Both the position numbers and the translations under genes were made by a program. A stretch of 44,066 nt of DNA from Inquilinus limosus DSM 16000 (GTDB lineage: Bacteria; Pseudomonadota; Alphaproteobacteria; DSM-16000; Inquilinaceae). Below the pieces are notes generated by a model, which was not told the origin of the DNA, made no database searches, and saw only the letters and a list, made by a program, of their open reading frames with translations. The stretch lies in contig NZ_AUHM01000043.1 in the NCBI RefSeq assembly GCF_000423185.1, positions 1 through 44,066 on the forward strand. The letters run 5' to 3'. Positions 1 to 10,044 of the stretch are shown here, piece by piece. How positions within the stretch are numbered: the first letter of the stretch is position 1; the number at the start of each line of letters is the position of its first letter.

Positions 1-1
1 C

Positions 2-691
<690 letters not shown>

Positions 692-708
692 TCTCAGTTC
701 CCAAGAAA

Positions 709-752
709 CGATCGAATGTCCGGACCGACGTCCGGCCACGAACATTCGATCG
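709..752. promoter_or_regulatory. Nested inverted repeat downstream of the ABC ATPase gene
   Basis: Outer arms CGATCGAATGT (709-719) and ACATTCGATCG (742-752) are perfect complements. Inside them CCGGAC (720-725) pairs with GTCCGG (730-735) around a CGAC loop, leaving only a six-base bulge on the right side. There is no U-run after it, so it is not a classical intrinsic terminator. It could be a 3'-end-stabilising or Rho-assisted structure for the upstream operon, or an operator for the oxidoreductase gene that starts at 861. A second small inverted repeat, TCATC-GGCT-GATGA, lies at 765-778. Confidence 0.55.
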
Positions 753-860
753 CACGCTGTCTGATCATCGGCTGATGAAAAAGAAGGCATGATGTGCCTG
801 TGATGGGCATTCTGCGTTCTTTCATCGGAATTGTGTCAGTTCTTCCAACATGAGGAGGAC

Positions 861-2177
861 ATGATACATAGGACACCGCTCGAGCCGTCGCTGTGGTACG
901 CCACGGCGGCCGCGGCGCCGGAGACGACGGCGCTGGACGGCACGGTCGACGCGCCGGTCTGCGTGATCGGCGCGGGCTACACCGGCCTGTCCACCGCGCT
1001 GCATCTCGGTGAACGCGGCGTCGGCGCGGTGGTGCTGGAGGCGGAGCAGGTCGGCCATGGCGGATCGGGCCGCAACGCCGGCCACTGCACCCCGACCTTC
1101 CATGTCCATGAGATCCCGACCATCCGGCGGATCCTGGGCGAGCCCTTCGCCTCGCGGCTGATCGAGCGGCAGACCAACGCCGCCAACCTCGTCTTCGACA
1201 TCATCCGCCGCTACGGCATCGACTGCGAGGCGGTGCAGACCGGCTACATCCATGCCGCCCACGCCACCGCCGCCCTGGCGAAGCTGGAGCAACGCTGCCG
1301 GAACTACGCGGCAATCGGCAAGGCCACCCGGATGCTGGACCGCGAGGAGGCGCAGCGCCTGACCGGGTCGCCGCGCTTCTGCGGCGGCTGGTTCCATCCG
1401 GAGGGCGGGCATCTCAACCCGCTCGGCTACGCCCGGGGCTTGGCGCGCGCCGCCATGTCGCGCGGCGCGCAGGTCTTCACCCGCTCGCCGGTCACCGCGA
1501 TCCGGCCGCAGGGCGGGCGCTGGCGGGTCGAGACCCCGACGGGCGCCGTCATCGCCGACAGGGTGGTCTGCGGCACCGGCGCCTACACCGACGGCTTCTG
1601 GCCGGGGCTGGAGCAGAGCTTCGCCAGGCTCGGCGTCGCCGTGCTGGCGACCCAGCCGCTCGGCGACAATGTCCGCCGGACGATCGCGCCGGACAACAAC
1701 ACCGTGGTCGACAGCCGGCGCGACATCTCGATCTGGAAATACGACAAGGACGGGCGGCTGGTGACCTCGCTGTTCGTCGAGGGAAGGCGTGGCCGCGACC
1801 CGGCCTATACCCACGACCTGATGCGCCGGAAGCTGCAATGGCTGCTGCCGCAGCTCGGCGATATCGAGTTCCAGTACAGCTGGTCCGGCGCGCTCGACAT
1901 GCAGCCGCGCACCTTCCCGCGGCTCTACGGCTTGGCGCCCGGCATCGTCGCCTCGCTCGGCTATTCCGGCCGCGGCGTGCCGACCGGCACGATGATGGGC
2001 AGGGTGCTGGCGGAGTGGGCGACGGGAACGCCGTCGCGGGACCTCGCGCTGCCGGTCGAAAATCTGCAGCGGGTGCCCTTCTATATGAGCTTCATGCCGC
2101 GCGTCATGCTGGCCTGGTCGCGGCTCCGCGACCAGCGAGCCGCCCGGCGCGACGGCCTCGACCCGCCGCCCTTCTGA
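861..2177 (+). CDS. FAD-dependent oxidoreductase, DAO family (PuuB/YgaF-like)
   Basis: Predicted cytosolic flavoenzyme of 438 residues that oxidises an amine or amino acid C-N bond. The N-terminal dinucleotide-binding motif VCVIGAGYTGLS is followed by the segment GGSGRNAGHC, where many DAO enzymes such as gamma-glutamylputrescine oxidase bind or covalently hold FAD. The C-terminal GYSGRGVPTGT is the second FAD-contact loop. I chose the ATG at 861 because GAGGAGG (852-858) lies just before it; an in-frame TTG at 831 would add ten residues. The gene sits between two peptide-type ABC importers and is followed by a MarR regulator, which fits breakdown of an imported amine or amino-acid derivative. 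The exact substrate cannot be read from the sequence. Confidence 0.88.
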   Translation: MIHRTPLEPSLWYATAAAAPETTALDGTVDAPVCVIGAGYTGLSTALHLGERGVGAVVLEAEQVGHGGSGRNAGHCTPTFHVHEIPTIRRILGEPFASRLIERQTNAANLVFDIIRRYGIDCEAVQTGYIHAAHATAALAKLEQRCRNYAAIGKATRMLDREEAQRLTGSPRFCGGWFHPEGGHLNPLGYARGLARAAMSRGAQVFTRSPVTAIRPQGGRWRVETPTGAVIADRVVCGTGAYTDGFWPGLEQSFARLGVAVLATQPLGDNVRRTIAPDNNTVVDSRRDISIWKYDKDGRLVTSLFVEGRRGRDPAYTHDLMRRKLQWLLPQLGDIEFQYSWSGALDMQPRTFPRLYGLAPGIVASLGYSGRGVPTGTMMGRVLAEWATGTPSRDLALPVENLQRVPFYMSFMPRVMLAWSRLRDQRAARRDGLDPPPF

Positions 2178-2247
2178 CCTCGCCCCAACTTTGCCGGATC
2201 CATGCGGAACTGTGATTTGAACCAGCCCACCGGAACCAAGGACGGCT

Positions 2248-2799
2248 ATGCCCGCCACGAGCGATGGCCGCGGCGAGGGGCGCGTCCGCCGCGCCCGCCC
2301 GCGGAGCAACCCGCAGATCCCGAAGACGATCGACTTCTCGGAGATCGACTTCGACATCTTCACCGACCTGCTCAGCTTCTACGTCCGCACCGTCAACATG
2401 CTGGTCAGCCGCGACCTGGACGAGCAGATGGAGGCGCTGTCGCTGGCCGGCGGCACCGGCAAGATCTCGACGCTGCTGCTGGTCGGCCGCAACCCCGGCA
2501 TCCGGCCCTCGGTGCTGGCGCATTTCATCCTCAAGGACCGCTCGGCCATGGGCCGGCTGCTCGACCAGCTGCAGCAGGCCGGGCTGATCGAGCAGAAGAT
2601 CTCGCCGGAGGAGCGGCGGGCGCGCGAGCTGTACCTGACCGCCAAGGGCCGGCGCGTGGCCGAGCAGGTGCGCGCCGTCGCCCGCCGGCAATCCGCCGAG
2701 TTCTTCTCGATCCTGAGCGGGGAGGAGCAGGCCGACCTGCTGCGCATCCTGCGCAAGGTCTATGGGAGCTACGTCGAGCAGGCGCCGTTGGGCGAGTAG
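2248..2799 (+). CDS. MarR-family transcriptional regulator
   Basis: A 183-residue DNA-binding protein with a long N-terminal arginine-rich tail (about residues 1-25) before the MarR fold. The winged-helix core runs from about residue 75 to 140: the recognition-helix region ILKDRSAMGRLLDQL is followed by the wing, AGLIEQKISPEERRARELYLTAKG, with the DxR-like basic wing tip typical of MarR proteins. The C-terminal helix (about 150-180) would complete the dimer interface. It stands 70 bases after the FAD oxidoreductase and before the SDR gene, so local control of these catabolic genes by a small phenolic or amine-type ligand is likely. Family assignment is good; ligand unknown. Confidence 0.85.
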   Translation: MPATSDGRGEGRVRRARPRSNPQIPKTIDFSEIDFDIFTDLLSFYVRTVNMLVSRDLDEQMEALSLAGGTGKISTLLLVGRNPGIRPSVLAHFILKDRSAMGRLLDQLQQAGLIEQKISPEERRARELYLTAKGRRVAEQVRAVARRQSAEFFSILSGEEQADLLRILRKVYGSYVEQAPLGE

Positions 2800-2820
2800 C
2801 CCCTCCGGCTTGGTTTCTTT

Positions 2821-2993
2821 TCAATCCCCCTCCCCTTGCGGGAGGGGGGCAGGGGGAGGGGGCTGCGCGCGTCGGCGCGCGAATGCGAATAGGACCCGAC
2901 TCTCCATCCAAACCGGTCTCTGGTCGTCCAAGCCGGGGCACGCTGCGACAACCCCCTCCCCCTGCCCCCCTTCCACGAGGGGAGGGGGGACTC
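2821..2993. repeat. GC-rich dispersed palindromic repeat, family A copy 1
   Basis: This fills most of the 243-base gap between the MarR and SDR genes. It begins with C-run/G-run arms around TTGCGGGAGGGGG, passes through a GC-alternating core (CTGCGCGCGTCGGCGCGCG), and ends with a second pair of C-run/G-run arms and the sequence GGGGAGGGGGGACTC. A second copy with the same order of blocks lies at 27628-27802. It contains no convincing coding frame. Similar C/G-run palindromes are common between genes in high-GC alphaproteobacteria. Confidence 0.8.
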
Positions 2994-3042
2994 GTTTGGT
3001 TGTCGCTGAGGGAAGCGAGCATCTGGCTGACGGGGGGGCACC

Positions 3043-3741
3043 ATGACTGACGCCCGCGTCGCGATGATCTCGGGTGCCGGCCGCGGCATCGGCGCCGAGA
3101 TCGCCGCCGCCCTGGCCCGCGCCGGGTGGCGGCTCAGCCTCGGCGCCCGCAACCCGGCGCAGCTGATCCCGCCCGAGGGCGCCGACGCCCTGGCCCACCG
3201 CTTCGACGCCCGCGACCCGGATTCCGAAAGGCTGTGGGTCGAAGCCACGGCCGAGCGGTTCGGCCGGATCGATGCCGTCATCGCCAATGCCGGCATCATG
3301 ATCCCGAAGACGGTGATCGCGGCCGACGACGCCGACCTCGACGACCTGATCCAGGTCAACGTCAAGTCGCCGCTGCGGCTGGTGCGGGCCGCCTGGCCGC
3401 ATCTCGTCGCCTCCGGCCACGGCCGCGTCGTCACCATCGCCTCGCTGTCGGGCAAGCGGGTGAAGTCGGCGACCTCCGGCCTCTACGCCGTCAGCAAGTT
3501 CGCGGCGCTGGCCCTGACCCACGCCATCCGCCATGCCGGCTGGGACGAGGGCGTGCGCGCCACCGCGGTCTGCCCCGGCTTCGTCGCCACCGACATGGCC
3601 GCGGGCCTGACCAACCGGCCGCCCGAAGCCATGACCCAGCCGCAGGACGTGGCGCGGATCGTCGCCTTCCTGCTGGACCTGCCCGACACGGCGAGCATCG
3701 CCGAGATCCCGATCAATTCGACCCTGGAGGACAGCTGGTGA
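3043..3741 (+). CDS. Short-chain dehydrogenase/reductase (SDR)
   Basis: An NAD(P)-dependent oxidoreductase of 232 residues, the usual length for classical SDRs. The cofactor motif ISGAGRGIG is at residues 9-17 and the ANAG motif at 81-84. The catalytic serine is in the segment TIASLSG (131-137), and Tyr148 and Lys152 form the YxxxK pair (YAVSK). The PGFVATDM segment after strand six is also canonical. It lies upstream of a second DAO-type oxidoreductase and a peptide-type importer, separated only by an intergenic repeat, which suggests the reduction or oxidation of a carbonyl intermediate in the same catabolic route. The substrate is not predictable from the motifs. Confidence 0.9.
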   Translation: MTDARVAMISGAGRGIGAEIAAALARAGWRLSLGARNPAQLIPPEGADALAHRFDARDPDSERLWVEATAERFGRIDAVIANAGIMIPKTVIAADDADLDDLIQVNVKSPLRLVRAAWPHLVASGHGRVVTIASLSGKRVKSATSGLYAVSKFAALALTHAIRHAGWDEGVRATAVCPGFVATDMAAGLTNRPPEAMTQPQDVARIVAFLLDLPDTASIAEIPINSTLEDSW

Positions 3742-3780
3742 GTCCGGCCGCCTTTGAGTGCAACGCCTGCCCCACCTCCT

Positions 3781-3879
3781 CGTCATCGCGAGGACCCCGG
3801 CCTCGAGCCGGGGGACGCGGGGATCCAGCGGCACCGGCCCCTGGATTGCTTCGTCGGCTTCACCTCCTCGCAATGACGG
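3781..3879. repeat. Palindromic intergenic repeat, family B copy 1
   Basis: Imperfect inverted repeat between the SDR gene and the next oxidoreductase gene. The right half reads CTGGATTGCTTCGTCGGCTT...CTCCTCGCAATGACGG, the same as in copy 3 (33468-33553). The left half (CGTCATCGCGAGG...GGGGATCCAG) is a diverged partner with its own small hairpin CCCGGCCTCGAGCCGGG. No gene is seen in it. Confidence 0.8.
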
Positions 3880-3901
3880 TCTTGGCAGAGGAGGACTGGT
3901 G

Positions 3902-5230
3902 ATGGGCCCGCAGGTCGACAGCGTCGAGCCCGATGCCGTCCTGCCGCAGCGGGTCGACGTGGTCATCGTCGGCGGCGGCATCATCGGCACCAGCGCCGCG
4001 CTGACCCTGGCGCAGCGCGGCGTCTCGGTGGCGCTGTGCGAGAAGGGCCATGTCGCCGGCGAGCAGTCCAGCCGCAACTGGGGCTGGTGCCGCAAGACCC
4101 GGCGCGATCCGCGGGAGATCCCGCTGATCATCGAGAGCATGCGGCTGTGGGAGGGCATGAACCAGAGGGTGGAGGCCGAGACCGGCTTCCGCCAGAGCGG
4201 CATCCTGTTCGCGGTCGAGACCGACCGGGAGATCGCGGAATACGAGGCCTGGCTGGAGCATGCGCGGCCTTATCAGCTCGACGCCCGGCTGATCACCGCC
4301 GCCGAGTTCGACCGGCTGATGCCGGGCGCCGGCGGGCGCTGGAAGGGGGCGCTCTATTCCGCCTCCGACGGCAGGGCCGAGCCTCAGCGCGCCGCCCCCG
4401 CCATCGCCCGCGCCGCGCGCCGGGCCGGCGCCGCGATCCTGACCGACTGCGCCGTCCGCGGCGTCGAGCGGGCGGGTGGCCGCATCGCCGGGGTGGTGAC
4501 GGAGCGCGGCCGCATCGCCTGCGACACGGTGATCGTGGCGGCGGGCGCCTGGTCGCGGCGCTTCCTGAAGGATCTCGGCCTCAGGCTGCCGCAGCTCAAG
4601 GTCCGGGCCAGCGTGCAGCGGACGGCGCCGCTGGACGGCGCGCCGGAGACGGCGATGTGGTCGAAGGAGTTCGCGCTGCGCAAGCGTATCGACGGCGGCT
4701 ACACCATCGCCGACGGCAACTCCAACATCGCCCCGCTGGTGCCGGACAGCTTCCGCTTCTTCAGCGACTTCCTGCCGGCGCTGCGCATGGAATGGTCGTC
4801 GCTGAAGATCCGGCTCGACGACCGGTTCCTGCAGGAATGGCGCGAGGCGGCGCCGGTGCCGCTGGACCAGCCCTCGCCCTATGAGAAGGTGCGGGTGCTG
4901 GATCCGGAGCCCGACCGCCAGGCCAACCGCCGGGCGATGGCCGATCTGGCCCGCCAGTTCCCGGCCTTCGCCGGCGCCCGGGTGGTGCAGGAATGGGCCG
5001 GGCTGATCGACGTGACGCCCGACGCGGTGCCGGTGATCTCGACTGTCGAGCAGGTGCCGGGCCTGGTCGTGGCCACCGGCTTCTCCGGCCACGGCTTCGG
5101 CATCGGCCCCGGCGCCGGGCAACTGGCCGCCGATCTCGCCACCGGCGCCCGCCCGATCGTCGACCCGACGGATTTCCGTTTCTCGCGCTTCACCGACGGA
5201 TCGAAGCCCAGGCCGATGGCCGGGGTGTAG
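3902..5230 (+). CDS. FAD-dependent oxidoreductase, D-amino-acid/glycine oxidase-like (DAO family)
   Basis: A predicted cytosolic flavoenzyme of 442 residues. The FAD-binding start VVIVGGGIIGTSAALTLA is followed by GEQSSRNWGWCRKT, a form of the flavin-contact loop seen in many rhizobial-type deaminating oxidases annotated as glycine/D-amino-acid oxidases. Near the C terminus GFSGHGFGIGPGAGQ is the second flavin-binding loop. I chose the ATG at 3902 because AGAGGAGGA precedes it by six to seven bases. It lies directly upstream of a complete peptide-type ABC importer, so it probably oxidises the imported compound or a product of it. It differs clearly from the oxidoreductase at 861-2177, so this is not a recent duplication. 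Confidence 0.88.
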   Translation: MGPQVDSVEPDAVLPQRVDVVIVGGGIIGTSAALTLAQRGVSVALCEKGHVAGEQSSRNWGWCRKTRRDPREIPLIIESMRLWEGMNQRVEAETGFRQSGILFAVETDREIAEYEAWLEHARPYQLDARLITAAEFDRLMPGAGGRWKGALYSASDGRAEPQRAAPAIARAARRAGAAILTDCAVRGVERAGGRIAGVVTERGRIACDTVIVAAGAWSRRFLKDLGLRLPQLKVRASVQRTAPLDGAPETAMWSKEFALRKRIDGGYTIADGNSNIAPLVPDSFRFFSDFLPALRMEWSSLKIRLDDRFLQEWREAAPVPLDQPSPYEKVRVLDPEPDRQANRRAMADLARQFPAFAGARVVQEWAGLIDVTPDAVPVISTVEQVPGLVVATGFSGHGFGIGPGAGQLAADLATGARPIVDPTDFRFSRFTDGSKPRPMAGV

Positions 5231-5301
5231 GACGGCCGGCGGGGAGCGGGCGCAGACCCGTCCCACCGGGCCTTGGAGGCAACGAATAGGGGAGCTTCAC
5301 C

Positions 5302-6981
5302 ATGACCGACGAGACCAGGGATCTTCCGTTCGCTCAGCCCACCCGCCGGCGCCTTCTGGCTGCGGGTCTCGCCGCCGGCACGGCGGTCTGGCTCGGCCCC
5401 GGCCAGGGCTGGGTCAAGACGGCGCGGGCGGCGGGGCCGCCGGCCAAACCGACCGGGCAGGCTGTGATCGGCCTGTCGCAGGAGCCGACGGTGTTCCACC
5501 CTCTGATGCTGCACATCGAGGTCGACGACGGCGTCTATGCCAACCTGTTCAGCCCGCTGTGGCAGGTCGATCCCCAGGGGGGCTTCATCCCCGATCTCGC
5601 GGCCGAGGTGCCGACCCTGGAGAACGGCGGCATCTCGGCGGACGGCCTGACCTGGCGCATCAAGCTGCGCGGCGACGTCAAGTGGCACGACGGCACGCCG
5701 TTCACGGCCGAGGATGTGAAGTTCACCATCGACCTGATCAACAACCCGAAGTTCCGCGCCGGCCGCCGCGCGGGGCACGAGCTGGTGCGCGACATCCAGG
5801 TGGTCAGCCCGACCGAGCTGACCTGGCGGCTGGAGAAGCCCTACGCGCCCTATCCAGCGATCCTGTCCTGGACCTTCATCGTGCCGAAGCACCTGCTGGA
5901 GAAGGAGGCCGACCCGAACGCCTCGACCTTCGCCACGAGGCCGGTCGGCACGGGACCGTTCAAATGGGTCGAGCGGGTGCCGGGCGACCACATCACCCTC
6001 GCCGCGCATGAGGGCTATCACCTGGACGGCCCCTATCTGGAACGGCTGGTGATCAAGTACATCCCCGACCTGACCGTCCTCTACACCCAGTTCCGCACCG
6101 GCGACATCGACTATATCGGCCTGCAGGGCATCACCGCCGATCACTATGAGGAAGCCAAAGGCCTGGCCGAGCGCGACGTCCTGCCGGTGGCGCGCGCGAC
6201 CATCGAGAACATCGCCTTCAACCTCGGGCTGCCGGTGTTCCAGGACCCGGCGGTGCGCGAGGCCCTCTACTATGGGATGGACAAGCAGAGCATCATCGAC
6301 AGCATCTATTACGGCCTGCCGACGCCGTCGGAATCCTACCTGCCGAAGGAATCCTGGGCTCACAACCCGGACCTGCCGAAACATGTCTACGATCCGGACA
6401 AGGCGAAGCAGATCCTGGATGCGGCCGGCTGGGCCCCGGGCGGCGACGGCATCCGCGAGAAGAACGGCGTGCGGCTCGAATTCGTCAACTCGACCACCGC
6501 CGGCAACCATGTGCGCGAGCAGGCGCAGCAGCTGCTGCAGCAGAACTGGCTCGACATCGGCGTCAAGATGAACATCAACAACCTGCCCCCGGCGGTGATG
6601 TGGGGCGACTACTGGATGATGTCGAAGTTCGAGACGGCGATGGTCGGCATCGCCTTCATGATCGGCCCCGACCCGGACGCGACGGACTACTTCTCCAGCC
6701 GTTCGATCGGCGCCAAGGGCGGGGGTGGCCAGAACACGACGCAGTACGAGAGCGCCGAGGTCGACAAGCTGCTGGCCGAGGGCGCCTCGACGGTCGATCT
6801 CGCCAAGCGCAAGCAGGCCTATCTGAAGATGCAGGAGATCACGCGCCGCGACCTGCCCTATCTGCCGATCTTCCAATACGCCATGGTCCAGGGCGTGAAG
6901 AAGGGGCTGACCGGCTTCACCTCCAACGTCAACGTCCCGGAGAACTGCTGGAACGCCTACACCTGGTACTGGGCGGGCTGA
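5302..6981 (+). CDS. Peptide-type ABC transporter substrate-binding protein (SBP family 5)
   Basis: Periplasmic receptor of 559 residues for a Dpp/Opp-type importer. The N terminus carries a twin-arginine-like signal (TRRRLLAAG, residues 14-22, then a hydrophobic stretch and a likely cleavage after ARA near residue 46), so export through Tat is possible. The family-5 fold is evident from the segment on the placement of the product in the first domain (YANLFSPLWQVD), GLTWRIKLRGDVKWHDG and TRPVGTGPFKW. GGAGC-type ribosome binding (AGGGGAG region) precedes the ATG. It heads an apparent operon with two permeases and two ATPases. The binding pocket cannot be read for substrate; the neighbouring DAO enzymes hint at an amino-acid derivative, opine or short peptide. 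Confidence 0.93.
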   Translation: MTDETRDLPFAQPTRRRLLAAGLAAGTAVWLGPGQGWVKTARAAGPPAKPTGQAVIGLSQEPTVFHPLMLHIEVDDGVYANLFSPLWQVDPQGGFIPDLAAEVPTLENGGISADGLTWRIKLRGDVKWHDGTPFTAEDVKFTIDLINNPKFRAGRRAGHELVRDIQVVSPTELTWRLEKPYAPYPAILSWTFIVPKHLLEKEADPNASTFATRPVGTGPFKWVERVPGDHITLAAHEGYHLDGPYLERLVIKYIPDLTVLYTQFRTGDIDYIGLQGITADHYEEAKGLAERDVLPVARATIENIAFNLGLPVFQDPAVREALYYGMDKQSIIDSIYYGLPTPSESYLPKESWAHNPDLPKHVYDPDKAKQILDAAGWAPGGDGIREKNGVRLEFVNSTTAGNHVREQAQQLLQQNWLDIGVKMNINNLPPAVMWGDYWMMSKFETAMVGIAFMIGPDPDATDYFSSRSIGAKGGGGQNTTQYESAEVDKLLAEGASTVDLAKRKQAYLKMQEITRRDLPYLPIFQYAMVQGVKKGLTGFTSNVNVPENCWNAYTWYWAG

Positions 6982-6996
6982 GGGAGGCGGCCGCCC
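6971..6996 (+). promoter_or_regulatory. Weak hairpin at the 3' end of the binding-protein gene
   Basis: GGGCGG (6971-6976) can pair with CCGCCC (6991-6996) across the stop codon, just before the first permease gene. It is weaker than the perfect hairpins that follow the two sugar-binding-protein genes in this window (22980-23003, 39269-39296) but sits in the equivalent place. Confidence 0.35.
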
Positions 6997-7017
6997 GGAG
7001 ACAGAGGAGGCCCGACC

Positions 7018-7968
7018 ATGGCCCGATTCCTGTTCGGCCGCGCGATGCAGAGCCTGCTGCTGCTCCTGCTCGTGTCGATGATCGGCTTCGCCGTGCTGCA
7101 CCTCACCCCGGGCGGCCCGCTGGCCCAGTTCGCCCTGGTCCCCGGCATGTCGCAGGAGCGGCTGGCGCAGATCGCGCATGAGATGGGCCTCGACCGGCCC
7201 CTGCCGCTGCAATACTGGGAATGGCTGACCCGGCTGCTGACCGGCGACTGGGGACGGTCCTACCGCGACCAGCAGCCGGTGCTCGCCGTCATCGGCTCGC
7301 ATCTCTTCGCCACGCTCGAGCTGATGGCGACGGCGATCCTGATCGCGGTGCTGCTCGGGGTCTGGATCGGCGTGATGGGGGCGATCCGGCGCTATTCCTT
7401 CGCCGACACGCTGGCGACGGTCGGCGCCATGATCGCCCTGTCGATCCCGACCTTCTGGTTCGGCCTCGTCGTGATCTACATCTTCTCGGTCCGGCTGCAA
7501 TGGCTGCCGGCCGGCAACATGTACACGGTCGGCGACGGCTCCCTCCTCGATTTCCTGCACCACCTGATCGCGCCCGCCCTGGTGCTGGCCCTGGTCGAGG
7601 TGGCGATCTGGAGCCGCTACATGCGCGCCTCGATGATCGACGTGATCAACCAGGACTACATCCGCACCGCCCGGGCCAAGGGGTTGCCGGAGAAGCGGGT
7701 GCTGATCCGCCACGCGCTGCGCAACGCCCTCCTGCCGATGATCACCCTGGCCGGGCTCGAGCTGCCGACGCTGCTCGGCGGCGCCCTGGTGACGGAGACG
7801 GTGTTCACCTGGCCCGGCATGGGCCGGCTGTTCCTCGATTCCCTCGGCTACCGCGACTATCCGGTGGTGATGGGGATCCTGGTGTTCTCGGCGGTGCTGG
7901 TGCTGCTCGGCAATCTCCTGGCCGACATCCTCTGCGCCATCGCCGATCCGCGCATCCGGCTGGATTGA
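7018..7968 (+). CDS. Peptide-type ABC transporter permease, DppB-like
   Basis: Inner-membrane subunit of 316 residues with about six membrane spans. The first span (SLLLLLLVSMIGFAVLHLTP) and the extended first periplasmic region are typical of DppB/OppB. The cytoplasmic EAA coupling loop that contacts the ATPase is seen as YIRTARAKGLPEKRVLIRHA, followed by LRNALLPMITLAG. An RBS-like AGAGGAGG lies just upstream of the ATG. It is the second gene of the operon and should pair with the DppC-like permease that begins nine bases after its stop. Confidence 0.93.
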   Translation: MARFLFGRAMQSLLLLLLVSMIGFAVLHLTPGGPLAQFALVPGMSQERLAQIAHEMGLDRPLPLQYWEWLTRLLTGDWGRSYRDQQPVLAVIGSHLFATLELMATAILIAVLLGVWIGVMGAIRRYSFADTLATVGAMIALSIPTFWFGLVVIYIFSVRLQWLPAGNMYTVGDGSLLDFLHHLIAPALVLALVEVAIWSRYMRASMIDVINQDYIRTARAKGLPEKRVLIRHALRNALLPMITLAGLELPTLLGGALVTETVFTWPGMGRLFLDSLGYRDYPVVMGILVFSAVLVLLGNLLADILCAIADPRIRLD

Positions 7969-7977
7969 GGGGAGGGG

Positions 7978-8873
7978 ATGATGACCTTGGCCGCCGCCGA
8001 CCCGAACGCCGCCACTGTCGCCGAGTCCGTCCCGCAGGCCGGGAACCGCGGCTGGCGCCGGTTCCGCCGGCACAGGCTGGCGATGTTCGGCGTCGCCTGC
8101 ATCCTGCTGCTGGTCCTGGCCTGCGTCGCCGGGCCCTGGCTGCTGCCCTTCGACGACCTGCGCATCGACATGCGCGCCCGCTTCGCGCCGCCTTTGACCG
8201 GGCTTCACCTCTTCGGCACCGACCCGCTCGGCCGCGACCTCTGCGCCCGCCTGCTGATGGCCGGGCGCATCTCCCTCTCCGTCGCCTTCGCCGCGATGGT
8301 GATCAGCACCCTGGTCGGCTCCGCCGTCGGGGTGGTGGCGGGCTATTACGGCCGGGCGGTCGGGGCGGTGCTGATGCGCCTGGTCGACGCCATGCTGTGC
8401 TTCCCCGCCGTCTTCCTGCTGCTGACGCTGGCGGCCCTGCTGAAGCCCGATCCGGTCACCATCACCCTGATCATCGCCGCGACCAGCTGGATGGAGGTGG
8501 CGCGCGTGGTCGAAAGCCAGATCCGCACCCTGCGCGAGCGCGACTTCACCCTGGCGGCGGAGATGATGGGCGCCTCCGACGCGCGGATCATGGTCGACGA
8601 GCTGCTGCGCAATGCCGTCGGCCCGATCGTCGTCGCCGCCACCCTGACCGTCGCCCGCGCCATCCTGATGGAGGCCTATATCAGCTTCCTCGGCTATGGC
8701 ATCCAGCCGCCGACCGCGAGCTGGGGCAACATGCTGAACAACGCCCAGCAGTACCTGACCTCGGCGCCCTGGCTCGCCCTGGTTCCGGGCTTCGCCATCA
8801 CCCTGGCGGTGACCAGCTTCAACTTCATCGGCGACGGGCTGCGCGACGCGCTCGACGCCCGGCTGGACGCATC

Positions 8874-8877
<4 letters not shown>
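7978..8877 (+). CDS. Peptide-type ABC transporter permease, DppC-like
   Basis: Inner-membrane subunit of 299 residues. As usual for DppC/OppC, a cytoplasmic N-terminal tail ends in a basic segment (WRRFRRHRLAMFG) before the first span. The loop FGTDPLGRDL is a family hallmark. The EAA loop reads LAAEMMGASDARIMVDELL and precedes the last spans. Two adjacent ATG codons at 7978 and 7981 could both serve; GAGGGGAGGGG precedes them. The stop overlaps the ATG of the next ATPase gene (ATGA), which indicates translational coupling in one operon. Confidence 0.93.
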
Positions 8878-9887
<1,010 letters not shown>

Positions 9888-9926
9888 TGCGAAGTCGCTC
9901 GAAGGACGTTTGTCGTCACCCCCAAA

Positions 9927-10020
9927 ACCGTCATGGCGAGCCCCGCAGGGGCGTGGCCATCCAGGGCGGCTCGCACCGGCCCCTGGATGGCCACGTCGCT
10001 GCGCTCCTCGCCATGACGGT
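9927..10020. repeat. Palindromic intergenic repeat, family B copy 2 (GCC variant)
   Basis: Perfect 14-base terminal inverted repeats, ACCGTCATGGCGAG (9927-9940) and CTCGCCATGACGGT (10007-10020). The inner arms TGGCCATCCAGGG and CCCTGGATGGCCA are also complementary. Compared with copy 3, both arms carry the matching change (GCCATCC/GGATGGC instead of GCAATCC/GGATTGC). It is placed between two genes of the same transporter operon, so it is probably transcribed and folds in the mRNA. Confidence 0.85.
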
Positions 10021-10044
10021 GATGGGCATGGAGGACGGTGTGCA

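Noticed and set aside
2821-2993. CRISPR array or tandem repeat
   Set aside because: The C/G-run blocks are inverted arms of one element, not regularly spaced direct repeats, and there are no spacers or cas genes in the window.
4879-8208. A 1109-codon open frame on the minus strand
   Set aside because: It lies opposite well-recognised oxidoreductase, binding-protein and permease genes, and its translation is rich in His, Gln, Gly and Arg with no domain. In 70 % GC DNA long antisense frames arise from codon bias.
7221-8873. A long plus-strand frame in front of the DppD-like ATPase
   Set aside because: It overlaps both permease genes in another frame and the ATPase has a well-placed ATG at 8874 that overlaps the permease stop.
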